From: a virus
Reading direction: 5' to 3' (one strand)
DNA length: 33,090 nucleotides
Virus record (IMG/VR): IMGVR_UViG_3300022841_000039
Coordinates: 1-33,090 of that record
The position numbers were made by a program, and so were the translations under genes. Within the stretch, counting starts at the first letter, position 1. The number at the start of each line of letters is the position of its first letter. The notes beneath the pieces were generated by a model. That model was given only the letters and a program-made list of their open reading frames with translations. It searched no databases and had not been told where the DNA came from. Shown piece after piece: positions 24,048 to 31,394 of this stretch.

Positions 24048-24706
24048 TAGCCTTTACCCTCTAGTTGTTTGGTGTTCTTTATTTTGAAATGTAAACAAAA
24101 GTTATGTAAAAAAGGAATTAAGCTATTTGAATATATTTTTATATTGTTGTGTGTCCATAGGTAATCGCTAATATCTTCGTTTGATATATTGAAAGCCTCC
24201 GCTTTTGCATTAGCTAACTGCTCTTGCATATTATCGTGCGCCCATTTATTAGCGTCTGACTCAATTTTTAAATCAGCGTATTTCTCTGACCATGCGTCTA
24301 GCTGCTCACGTAAACTTAGTTTTTCTAACTCCAGTGACCACGCAACTCTACGCCACGAGTCTTTATCTGCTTTTAAGCCCTCAATCTCTTTCTTTGCACT
24401 AGCTAACTGCTTCTCCAAGGAATCAATAGTATCTTCAAACTTAATATATTTATCTTCTGAGTTGTTATATTGTTCTTTTAAATCTAACTCTAAACTTTCA
24501 ATCTTTTTCAACTGGTCTATCTGTTTTTGTATGTCTGCGAGTGATTGCACGTTAGAGTGATTAGCGTAACTATAATCCCAATCACTATCATCAGTATCCA
24601 TAAATCCACTTTTACCAGACTTTAAATAAAATCCGCTGTAGTCAACATGAGTAGCCCATTCTGGCTTACCCGCAATAATACTTTCTAGCGTTTGTAGTTC
24701 AGACAT
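24047..24706 (-). CDS. Coiled-coil protein, unknown
   Basis: I chose the ATG at 24706 because its start (MSELQTL) matches the start of the upstream gene (MSELQML); an ATG just before it (24709) is possible. The 219-residue product has a globular N-terminus (PEWATHVDYSGFYLKSGKSG), a long coiled coil (about 55-165, with runs such as LKKIESLELDLKEQY and LEKQLASAKKEIEGLKAD), and a short C-terminal domain. No enzymatic motif was seen. Confidence 0.65.
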   Translation of the reverse strand: MSELQTLESIIAGKPEWATHVDYSGFYLKSGKSGFMDTDDSDWDYSYANHSNVQSLADIQKQIDQLKKIESLELDLKEQYNNSEDKYIKFEDTIDSLEKQLASAKKEIEGLKADKDSWRRVAWSLELEKLSLREQLDAWSEKYADLKIESDANKWAHDNMQEQLANAKAEAFNISNEDISDYLWTHNNIKIYSNSLIPFLHNFCLHFKIKNTKQLEGKG

Positions 24707-24974
24707 CATCAGCACTCCCTAATTGTTGCAGGTATTTTTGTACAACGTTTATTCGCATTAAATATTCGTTTAATGATTCAAGGGTTATATTTAAACTTGA
24801 AATAGGAACTGCTTTAATTCCATCAATGTTTTTTGCATGATTTACAGCATAATCTTTAGTGTAAATTTCTGCTTTAAGCCATGATTCAGTGTAACCACAA
24901 TTATTATGAGCGTAATATTTACCGTACTTTTTTAATACATACGGTTCTTCTAATAGCATTTGTAGTTCAGACAT
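24699..24974 (-). CDS. Small hypothetical protein with shared N-terminus
   Basis: This 91-residue protein starts MSELQML and overlaps the next gene. The nucleotides at its start repeat those at the start of the downstream coiled-coil gene, so the 5' ends are related by duplication or recombination. The rest (KKYGKYYAHNNCGYTESWLK, LNEYLMRINVVQKYLQQLG) is unrecognised. Confidence 0.6.
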   Translation of the reverse strand: MSELQMLLEEPYVLKKYGKYYAHNNCGYTESWLKAEIYTKDYAVNHAKNIDGIKAVPISSLNITLESLNEYLMRINVVQKYLQQLGSADDV

Positions 24975-25405
24975 TAGCCCTCACTCCCTATGCAATAGCC
25001 TTCTGCAATCAATAATTCATAATCTGCTTTATAATGTGTATCCCTGTCTATTACTGACCCATATTGCTCATAGCTCAACGGCTTAACTTTGGATTTTGTG
25101 TAGCCAGCATGGTATAAAAACTCGGCAGCTCTCCTATTTTTATTACGTTGGTTTGCTGGCATATTGCCCACCATTTCATCAATCGCTTTTTGCTTTGCGG
25201 TTTCTGCCGGGTTTGGGATTGGTTTAAGGTATTTTATATTACATAAAATAAGCCCTGTACTTTCATTAAGCACAAGACATACTTGAATACCGTCAATTGC
25301 ACACACTTTTGCTCTTTTATTATCGTGCAAAACAATCTGCCCCACAATCGGCAACCTTTCACCATTCCAATTATTTTCCTGAGCTTCTAAATCTATTCCG
25401 TACAT
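24974..25405 (-). CDS. First gene of minus-strand operon, unknown
   Basis: The ATG at 25405 has AGGGGAT 8 nt upstream and is preferred over in-frame codons up to 25438, which would overlap a candidate promoter. The 143-residue protein has a beta-rich N-terminal part (RLPIVGQIVLHDNKRAKVCA, STGLILCNIKYLKPIPNP), followed by ETAKQKAIDEMVGNMPANQR and RAAEFLYHAGYTKSKVK. The central 'NPAETAKQKAIDEM' resembles a segment in several phage proteins of unknown role. Location at the head of the operon hints at early or middle expression. Confidence 0.65.
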   Translation of the reverse strand: MYGIDLEAQENNWNGERLPIVGQIVLHDNKRAKVCAIDGIQVCLVLNESTGLILCNIKYLKPIPNPAETAKQKAIDEMVGNMPANQRNKNRRAAEFLYHAGYTKSKVKPLSYEQYGSVIDRDTHYKADYELLIAEGYCIGSEG

Positions 25406-25433
25406 ATCATATCCCCTAATTAATCGAACCCTA

Positions 25434-25461
25434 AGCATAACAAAAAACCCATGTTATGCAA
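25434..25461 (-). promoter_or_regulatory. Candidate minus-strand promoter with internal hairpin
   Basis: TTGCAT (25461-25456) and TATGCT (25439-25434) are spaced 16 bp apart, 28 nt before the first gene of the operon. The same DNA holds an 8-bp inverted repeat GCATAACA / TGTTATGC (25435-25459). The match to consensus is modest. Confidence 0.4.
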
Positions 25462-25471
25462 CGTCTATTTG

Positions 25472-25486
25472 ACTGGTCGGAGCAGT
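25472..25486 (+). promoter_or_regulatory. ACTGGTCGGAGCAGT operator-like palindrome
   Basis: Identical to the 15 bp at 22486-22500 but on the other strand, so the pair brackets the minus-strand operon. It lies just upstream of the candidate promoter at 25434-25461. The left half (ACTGGT) is that of the plus-strand promoter boxes. Confidence 0.5.
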
Positions 25487-25751
25487 GGTAAAACTTGATC
25501 GTCTGCAACCTGGCAAAGCAACCATTTCAGCATAAAAACACACATTATGTTAAATACGCCGTAAATGGGCTTGAGCGCAATCCTCACGATACTTGTTTTT
25601 ACCCTTTACGTTTTGTCGAATACGCGAATATAGTTTGTGTGTGTTCTTGTTTGGTAAGTTGTAATTGATTTAATGCTGCCTATTGCAGTTGTGAGTTTAA
25701 GTAATCAATGAAAGAACCATTAAATAACTAGTTCTATGGCTACATACGTGG

Positions 25752-26009
25752 AAATAGGGTAGTTTATGGAAACACTACCCCAGACCGGAGACCACGCCAG
25801 TAAAGAGATTAATAAATAAATAGGGATATATGGTTACTTACTTACTTACTTTAATTATCTCTATTAATATGTATATACGTGTGAGGATGGAGGTATGTAT
25901 GCCCACCCCATAAAATTGCCATAACTACCCTATTTGCCATAAACCGCATGGATAAAGGGCGCAAGTCTAAGGTAGTACTTCCATAAACACTTAAAAACTA
26001 CCCTATTTC
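25752..26009. repeat. Iteron-like repeats, candidate replication origin or regulator-binding cluster
   Basis: The stretch 25406-26157 has no convincing gene. CCATAAACTACCCTATTT occurs inverted at 25752-25769, and as CCATAACTACCCTATTT at 25919-25935. ACTACCCTATTT recurs at 25997-26008, with a CCATAAAC copy just before it (25981-25988) and another at 25937-25944. A degenerate copy AAATAGGGATATATGG lies at 25818-25833. GGGTAGT/ACTACCC (25757-25763, 25774-25780) is an inverted repeat. Between copies there is an AT-rich stretch with four TTAC units (25834-25849). This layout next to replication genes suits an origin, but could be a transcription control region. Confidence 0.55.
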
Positions 26010-26097
26010 GTGTTTAAAATGAAGAATATTACCCTAAGATTATTGTGTTATCTGATTACTTAATCGTAAGTATTTGTCTTTTTATGTCATATGATGA

Positions 26098-26126
26098 TTG
26101 ACAAGTTGTTGGCAGTGTTTTACATT
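26098..26126 (+). promoter_or_regulatory. Early sigma70-type promoter
   Basis: TTGACA (26098-26103) is followed 17 bp later by TACATT (26121-26126), 32 nt upstream of the first gene of the plus-strand early operon. The -35 is perfect and the -10 matches 4 of 6. It lacks the ACTGGT box found at the other plus-strand promoters. Confidence 0.7.
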
Positions 26127-26157
26127 TAGTTACCGAATTATAGATTGAGTGAAAATT

Positions 26158-26337
26158 ATGAAGTTTGCAATTGATGAAGAAAGAGAGACGCTTTGGATTG
26201 ACCTAGAAGGTAAATTGTATCCTTTTGGGTCTTGTGGGTTTAAACCGGCTGATTTTTTAGGTGAAGACATGAGCAGTTATGGGGCTTGCCCTTGTCGTTT
26301 AAAAGAAGAAGATTTTAAGGAGATAGTTAATGACTAA
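26158..26337 (+). CDS. Small early protein, unknown
   Basis: I chose the ATG at 26158 with GAGTG upstream; a GTG three codons earlier is possible. The 59-residue product (MKFAIDEERETLWIDLEGK) has three cysteines (GSCGFK, ACPCR) that could form a metal site or be incidental. It overlaps the Cro-like gene by 8 nt and is the first early gene. No family was recognised. Confidence 0.6.
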   Translation: MKFAIDEERETLWIDLEGKLYPFGSCGFKPADFLGEDMSSYGACPCRLKEEDFKEIVND

Positions 26338-26560
26338 CACAGAAAAAACCCAACTAAGAAACTTACGCCAACTGTCAAAATACTTTGATTACAACCGCAG
26401 TGCGATGGCAGAAAGTCTAGGCGTTGAGTCACACGTAGTATATCAGTGGTTTAGCCGTGGAAGAATTAGCAAAACTGGTGCAGTGTTAGCAGAAAAAGCG
26501 ACAAGTGGAAAAGTTACCGCCGCGCAGTTGCGTCCTGATATTGCGGAATTTGAGGAGTAG
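26330..26560 (+). CDS. YdaS/Cro-like helix-turn-helix regulator
   Basis: This 76-residue protein has a helix-turn-helix pattern (AESLGVESHVVYQWFSRGRI) and the YdaS/Cro-type continuation (SKTGAVLAEKATSGKVTAAQLRPDI). AAGGAG lies 7 nt before the ATG. It probably represses its own early promoter or the divergent one. No opposing CI-type repressor gene is visible in the window. Confidence 0.82.
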   Translation: MTNTEKTQLRNLRQLSKYFDYNRSAMAESLGVESHVVYQWFSRGRISKTGAVLAEKATSGKVTAAQLRPDIAEFEE

Positions 26561-26565
26561 GGGGA

Positions 26566-28119
26566 ATGGATCATAACGTCGTAAACATCAACGCCACAGT
26601 TGAAATATACGCCAATGATAATAACACATCATTAGCTTACGCTTGTGCCGTATTCAAATCACCAAAAATAACACATGCGGAAATGTGGGATAATCCGATA
26701 AGTGCGGAAGATGACATTCCAGGTAAGTTTGCTACGTTAGTATCTCGCGACCGTAAAGACTTACTTAGCCGGTTTACTATTGCGGTTACTGATGTTGTAC
26801 AGTTTCCACAATCTACGGCTTTCTTACATGGTTTAGGTGTTGTCAGTGCAGCACTCAATAAAGCATTTCGCATACAATATCACCACGGTACTATACCGCT
26901 AAATCTTTACGTTATTACAGCGCAAAGACCATCAACCGGAAAGTCTGGTATGAATAACTTTTTTCTAAAACCGGTACGCTCTGCATATAAAGCTGAGGCA
27001 GATAGAACCGCGCCGATTAGGAACAAGTTAATAAGTGAAGTATTACAATTAGAAAAGGACATCGAGAAAGAAACTGACACAAGACAGATTCAGCAGTATT
27101 GCGATCAACTTGTCGAGGCTAAAGAAAAGCTATCAAAAGTACCAAATTGGCGCAGTCATATGTCAGACGTAACAATTGAAGCGGCTGAAATGTGCGCTGC
27201 GAGTCAAGGCGGTATGTTTAACATTATATCTGCGGAGGCTAATGCGGTGTCGGTTGTTACAGGTGGTGTGTATGGTGACAGTAAATCATCTAAAAATTTA
27301 GGTCTTATATTGTCGGCGTGGGATGGCGAACATGTTAGTTCTGCCCGGGTAACTCGTGAAGGTATTGATTGCGAGGTACGTGCCAGTATTGCGGTATTAG
27401 CTCAGAATGATGCGGTTAAGGTTATATTAGATGCAGGCGCAACCGGTACAGGTATTACAGAACGGTTTTTGTTGCTATCAGAACCGACAATGTTAGGCAG
27501 TAGAGGCGACCCTATTTACGATAAGGTTGCATTCCCTAAGTTACTCGCAGAATACGAGGCGCTAATCAATAATATAATTGCAGAGGATAATATTGTAATT
27601 GATTTTAGTCGCGAGTCTGAAAAGTATTTACGGCTTAAAAAGCGCAGTATTGAACCGAAAATGGCTGATGATGGCGAGTACTCAAACGACTTGATTGGTG
27701 GTTTTATCGGTAAAGCTGACAAACATATAAGGAAGATTGCGGCAACATTACATTGCTGTGAGGAATGGCGCGATACTGGCAGTAAGTCAAAGATAGTCGG
27801 CATAGAAACAACTATGAGAGCATCTGCATTATTTATGGAGTTAGCGGCAAGGTTTTTACATGCAGTCGATTGTCATGGTTATAGCGGCGAAAACTCAGAG
27901 GTTGAAAAGTTAGTCACTTACTTTACCGATAAAGCAGAAAAGGGAAAGCTTAAGATAACAATACCAACATTGGTAAGTAATCTATCTGGATCAAGACCAT
28001 TTAAAGGAACACCAAAGATAACATCAAGAATTAAAGATAAGATATTGCCAATCCTGGCGCAGCGCAATTATGTTGTTGTTGTTGATAATACTGTTTATAT
28101 AAATCCGAGGTTGAAGTAA
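26566..28119 (+). CDS. DUF3987 family protein (replication helicase/primase-associated)
   Basis: This 517-residue protein has the DUF3987 pattern: LSRFTIAVTDVVQFPQSTAF, IPLNLYVITAQRPSTGKSGM (a P-loop-like GKS), YGDSKSSKNLGLILSAWDG, RVTREGIDCEVRASIAVLAQ, GTGITERFLLLSEPTMLGSR, and a C-terminal winged-helix-like region. DUF3987 proteins often accompany primase-like zinc proteins in phage and plasmid replication modules and are thought to act as helicases or ATPases. It follows the Cro-like gene and precedes the CHC2 gene, consistent with replication. Confidence 0.8.
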   Translation: MDHNVVNINATVEIYANDNNTSLAYACAVFKSPKITHAEMWDNPISAEDDIPGKFATLVSRDRKDLLSRFTIAVTDVVQFPQSTAFLHGLGVVSAALNKAFRIQYHHGTIPLNLYVITAQRPSTGKSGMNNFFLKPVRSAYKAEADRTAPIRNKLISEVLQLEKDIEKETDTRQIQQYCDQLVEAKEKLSKVPNWRSHMSDVTIEAAEMCAASQGGMFNIISAEANAVSVVTGGVYGDSKSSKNLGLILSAWDGEHVSSARVTREGIDCEVRASIAVLAQNDAVKVILDAGATGTGITERFLLLSEPTMLGSRGDPIYDKVAFPKLLAEYEALINNIIAEDNIVIDFSRESEKYLRLKKRSIEPKMADDGEYSNDLIGGFIGKADKHIRKIAATLHCCEEWRDTGSKSKIVGIETTMRASALFMELAARFLHAVDCHGYSGENSEVEKLVTYFTDKAEKGKLKITIPTLVSNLSGSRPFKGTPKITSRIKDKILPILAQRNYVVVVDNTVYINPRLK

Positions 28120-28157
28120 CTGGTCGGATATGTACAGCACAAAAAATAGAATACAAT
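28119..28157 (+). promoter_or_regulatory. Promoter with ACTGGT half-box
   Basis: ACTGGTCGGATATG (28119-28132) overlaps the stop of the DUF3987 gene and shares its first ten bases (ACTGGTCGGA) with the two 15-bp palindromes. TACAAT (28152-28157) follows after 19 bp. The next gene starts at 28183 with AAGGGGAAG. Only the left half of the box is kept. Confidence 0.55.
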
Positions 28158-28182
28158 CGGTTTAAATTTAAAGGGGAAGAAT

Positions 28183-28995
28183 ATGAAAATCGACACAGAC
28201 GCACTACTCGCAAAACTAAACATAGTTGACGTAATCAATAACACTGGATTCCAACTAAAGAAAGAGGGCAAAAAATACGTTATGTGCTGCCCTTTCCACG
28301 CCGAAAAGTCACCATCATTTAAAGTTAACGAAGCTAAGCAGTTTTATTATTGTTTTGGTTGCGGTGTATCCGGTAATGCAATCGGTTTTGTAATGGACTT
28401 TCAGAAAATAGAATTTAGGGAGGCATGTGAAATGCTAGGCGCAAACGTAGCAGCAACACCGAGTGAGCAAGTTAAACAGAATATGAATAGAGTTATTAGC
28501 ACGTTACCTGGTTATGATAAGCGCGACCAGGATTTGTGTCTCTACTTACTACAGAATCACAGTGTAACAACAATAAACGGCGTAGACTTATATGATGTTG
28601 GTTTACATTTTTACGCGCCGGTTGTCGATTTACAGGACTCAATAGTCAACCTATACGACATAGTAAGCGGTGATTTTATTGCCGGTGGTGTATCTCATTT
28701 AGCATACACACCTATGATTAGAGATTTATTAATAGATACATATTTAATAATCACAGAATACGACGACGCAATAAAGATATTTAACAAGTATCAAAACGTC
28801 AATATTCTAGTTAGCCACTCGTCATACAATACAAAGTTACTAGCCGAATGTGATATGCCTATTTCGCGTATTCCTGTGTTGACTCAGGATGATACGTTGG
28901 CCTATTCGTTAATGGATAAGGGCGTGTGGTCTGAGTATAGGAAGTTGACTGGTAAATTGAGTAAGCGGATGAGCGGGGAGGATTTTTATGATTGA
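28183..28995 (+). CDS. CHC2 zinc-finger primase-like protein
   Basis: This 270-residue protein has a DnaG-type CHC2 zinc finger: C36, H39, C57, C60 (CCPFHAEKSPSFKVN, FYYCFGCGVSGNAIGFVMDF). The C-terminal half has only a weak TOPRIM look: YLIITEYDDAIKIF at about 187-200 (E192, D194, D195) lacks the usual EGxxD glycine, and no DxD is evident. It may bind single-stranded DNA and start primers with partners, or be a recognition subunit that lost catalysis. It overlaps the helicase gene by 8 nt. Confidence 0.82.
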   Translation: MKIDTDALLAKLNIVDVINNTGFQLKKEGKKYVMCCPFHAEKSPSFKVNEAKQFYYCFGCGVSGNAIGFVMDFQKIEFREACEMLGANVAATPSEQVKQNMNRVISTLPGYDKRDQDLCLYLLQNHSVTTINGVDLYDVGLHFYAPVVDLQDSIVNLYDIVSGDFIAGGVSHLAYTPMIRDLLIDTYLIITEYDDAIKIFNKYQNVNILVSHSSYNTKLLAECDMPISRIPVLTQDDTLAYSLMDKGVWSEYRKLTGKLSKRMSGEDFYD

Positions 28996-30814
28996 CTTAG
29001 GAAAATTCAAACTACGCGAAGAATACCAATTACCAATACATAACGCGACACTTGACCACCTACGCACAAAAGATGCTAAACCCGCGTTTATTGATGCATC
29101 GGTCGGCGCTGGTAAAACTTTAAATATCGCGGCTATTGCTAAACACTCACAAGAAAAGGGAGGTCGTGTTTTAATCTTAGCCAGGCAAGGTGAGCTAGTT
29201 AAACAGAATAGTGAAATGGCGTGGAAGTGCGGATTAAAAAACAGTATTTACTCGGCATCATGCGGCAGTAAATCAACGTTTTATCCTGTTGTTTTTGGTA
29301 CTGAGGGGACTATTGCGGGCGCATTAGATGGTGATTTTGCGACAACTAAGTATGATTTATTGCTAATTGATGAATGTCACATGGTGCATCACCAAGATAC
29401 AACGCTATCAATTAAAGGTAAAAATGAAGGTGAGCCAACCCAATACACAAAAATAATAACGCACTTACTAAAACTAAACCCTAAACTAAGAATCATTGGC
29501 TACACTGGCTCACCGTACCGAGGAAAAGAAACCATCATAGGCGAGTTTTGGCAGAAGAAACTATATGAAGTGCCAACAATGTACTTAGTTAGTCTTGGTT
29601 ATTTAGTTCCGCCTGTGTTCGGCTTTGGCGATGATGCGCACAAATATGATTTAGCAGAATGGACACCTAGAGATGCTGACAAAGGCGCGAGTGATTACGG
29701 CGCTAAAGAACTACAAGCAATGCAACGTAAGATTACAAAGGATAAACAGCTTACTCAGATTATTATGGAAGAGGTTGTAGGAATATGCCAAGCCCGTAGC
29801 GGTGGTGTAATGATTACTTGTGCCGGTAAAAAGCACTGTGAACAGGTTGCTGAGTTTTTACCAGAAGATAGTTGGGCAATTATTGTTGACTCGACAAGCA
29901 CAAAAGCCCGGTCTCAATCATTAGCTGATGTACGCACGGGTAAAATTAAATACATATTGCAAATTGGATGCTTAACGACTGGTATAAATATACCACCGCT
30001 ATCAACATCAGTCATTCTACGACGCATTGGGTCACTTACATTGCTTACACAGCTTATCGGCCGTATATTGCGCACGCTAGAAGATGAAGATTTAGAGCGT
30101 GGATTTACTAAGATTGATGGCTTGGTCCTTGATTATACAGATACTTTCGAATCATTCGGCGACATATACGACGACCCTATGCTAGACAATGCAAGAGCCG
30201 CAAAAGGTAAATTTATTAGTGAGACGCAAGATTGCCCGACATGCAACTCAGTAAACAGTATTCATGCGGTCAGGTGCATCGGTGCAGCGGCTAATTCAGA
30301 CGGGCGGTGCGATTACTTCTTTAAGGGTTCGATGTGCTTACGTTGCGATACAATGAACGCTCCGACCGCTCGCACTTGCCGCAACTGTGATGCAATTATG
30401 ATTGACCCGGCAAAAGCGTTAAAGAATAAAGCATATACGGATGCAGATTGGAAGGAAGTTATATTTGGCAGTATGAGTATGAAGCCAACGGCAAACAAAG
30501 ACGGTGTTTGTGTCGAGTACAGTTTGAACAGTATTTACACGGTTAACGGAAAGGAAATGCAGGAAGTTGCTAGAGAGTATTTAAAACCATTTAGCACCGC
30601 ACCGCATGAACGCCAGAAGTGGCAGTCATTTGTCAGCACGCATATTAACGGGCGCGGGTTCCAGGCTATAATGCGCAAAAACACGACAATTAATGACATC
30701 ATAAAGAATAAAGCGATGTTTTGTATGCCGTCGCATATTACGCATCGAGTTAATGATAAAGGTTTTTCGATAATTAATCGTAGACGGTTTTTATCGGGTC
30801 GTGAAGAGGGGTGA
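28988..30814 (+). CDS. SF2 DEAD/DEAH-type helicase with zinc clusters
   Basis: This 608-residue protein has helicase motif I (SVGAGKT, residues 38-44), motif II DECH (128-131), GYTGSPYRG as motif III, and LIGRILRT as motif VI. Eight or so cysteines in the region of about 416-470 (CPTCNSV, GRCDYFF, MCLRCDT, TCRNCDA) form zinc ribbons absent from most helicases of this length. A basic C-terminal domain follows. Such helicases assist phage replication or recombination. GGGGAGG lies before the ATG, inside the end of the primase-like gene. Confidence 0.88.
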   Translation: MIDLGKFKLREEYQLPIHNATLDHLRTKDAKPAFIDASVGAGKTLNIAAIAKHSQEKGGRVLILARQGELVKQNSEMAWKCGLKNSIYSASCGSKSTFYPVVFGTEGTIAGALDGDFATTKYDLLLIDECHMVHHQDTTLSIKGKNEGEPTQYTKIITHLLKLNPKLRIIGYTGSPYRGKETIIGEFWQKKLYEVPTMYLVSLGYLVPPVFGFGDDAHKYDLAEWTPRDADKGASDYGAKELQAMQRKITKDKQLTQIIMEEVVGICQARSGGVMITCAGKKHCEQVAEFLPEDSWAIIVDSTSTKARSQSLADVRTGKIKYILQIGCLTTGINIPPLSTSVILRRIGSLTLLTQLIGRILRTLEDEDLERGFTKIDGLVLDYTDTFESFGDIYDDPMLDNARAAKGKFISETQDCPTCNSVNSIHAVRCIGAAANSDGRCDYFFKGSMCLRCDTMNAPTARTCRNCDAIMIDPAKALKNKAYTDADWKEVIFGSMSMKPTANKDGVCVEYSLNSIYTVNGKEMQEVAREYLKPFSTAPHERQKWQSFVSTHINGRGFQAIMRKNTTINDIIKNKAMFCMPSHITHRVNDKGFSIINRRRFLSGREEG

Positions 30815-30851
30815 CTGGTAAGACCACTATATTAATATTTTTGTGTATAGT
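30814..30851 (+). promoter_or_regulatory. Promoter with ACTGGTAAGACCAC box
   Basis: ACTGGTAAGACCAC at 30814-30827 begins at the last base of the helicase stop and is followed after 18 bp by TATAGT (30846-30851), preceded by GTG. It would drive the resolvase gene. The box is identical to those at 11380 and 31330. Confidence 0.7.
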
Positions 30852-30864
30852 TAATGCTAATTAA

Positions 30865-30890
30865 TATACACATCAATTTTGATATGTATA
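30865..30890. promoter_or_regulatory. Near-perfect 26-bp palindrome in resolvase leader
   Basis: Arms 30865-30876 and 30879-30890 match at 11 of 12 positions (TATACACATCAA / TTGATATGTATA) with a 2-bp centre. It lies between the TATAGT and the ribosome site AAGGGGA, so it could be an operator or a leader hairpin. Confidence 0.5.
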
Positions 30891-30906
30891 GATTTAAGGG
30901 GAATTT

Positions 30907-31356
30907 ATGATAACAGCAATAGACCCAGACCTACGCAAAAGTGGCGTTTGTACTTTAAATTCTGGCGGAGGTATTATTTTTTTAAGGTCATTAAGTATTA
31001 TTGACTTAATAGAATACGCTGATGAAAATCAAACAGACACATTCGTAATCGAGGACGTAAATAAAATCAAAGCAATGTACAACAGGGGCGCAAAGACTAG
31101 CAACACAACTATTGCGCAAAACGTCGGTATGTGTAAAGGCGCTGGCACTATAATTACCGATATTGTTACTCACTATGCAATTAATCCACCAATACTCGCC
31201 CCAGTCGGTTTAGGTAAAACAGTAAAGAATAATACAAAGCTGTTTAAAGAATTGAGCGGATGGACAAAATCAAGCAATGAAGATATGCGGGATGCTTGGG
31301 CAATTGCGCGGTGGTATTTTATGCAAACAACTGGTAAGACCACATCAACTAAATAA
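30907..31356 (+). CDS. RuvC-like (RNase H fold) Holliday junction resolvase
   Basis: This 149-residue protein has the RuvC-type N-terminus (AIDPDLRKSGVC, D6), a middle acidic pair on a strand (TFVIEDV, about 47-49), and a C-terminal acidic helix (NEDMRDAWAIARW, D126 and D129). These fit the metal-dependent nuclease fold of phage junction resolvases. It likely resolves branched DNA before packaging. The final codons contain the ACTGGTAAGACCAC box of the next promoter. Confidence 0.77.
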   Translation: MITAIDPDLRKSGVCTLNSGGGIIFLRSLSIIDLIEYADENQTDTFVIEDVNKIKAMYNRGAKTSNTTIAQNVGMCKGAGTIITDIVTHYAINPPILAPVGLGKTVKNNTKLFKELSGWTKSSNEDMRDAWAIARWYFMQTTGKTTSTK

Positions 31357-31367
31357 GTGTGTATAGT
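31330..31367 (+). promoter_or_regulatory. Promoter with ACTGGTAAGACCAC box
   Basis: ACTGGTAAGACCAC (31330-31343) lies inside the end of the resolvase gene. TATAGT (31362-31367) follows after 18 bp, preceded by GTGTG, and a small gene starts at 31395. Confidence 0.7.
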
Positions 31368-31394
31368 GGTTTTAAATTCATAAAGGGGAAGAAG

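Noticed and set aside
25406-26157. tRNA or protein genes in the control region
   Set aside because: No cloverleaf was seen and the longest ATG frames are below 15 codons.
29983-29998. TGGTATAAATATACCA palindrome as another operator
   Set aside because: It is inside the helicase gene, encodes a conserved helicase segment, has different spacing from the ACTGGT..GACCAC boxes and no -10 follows.
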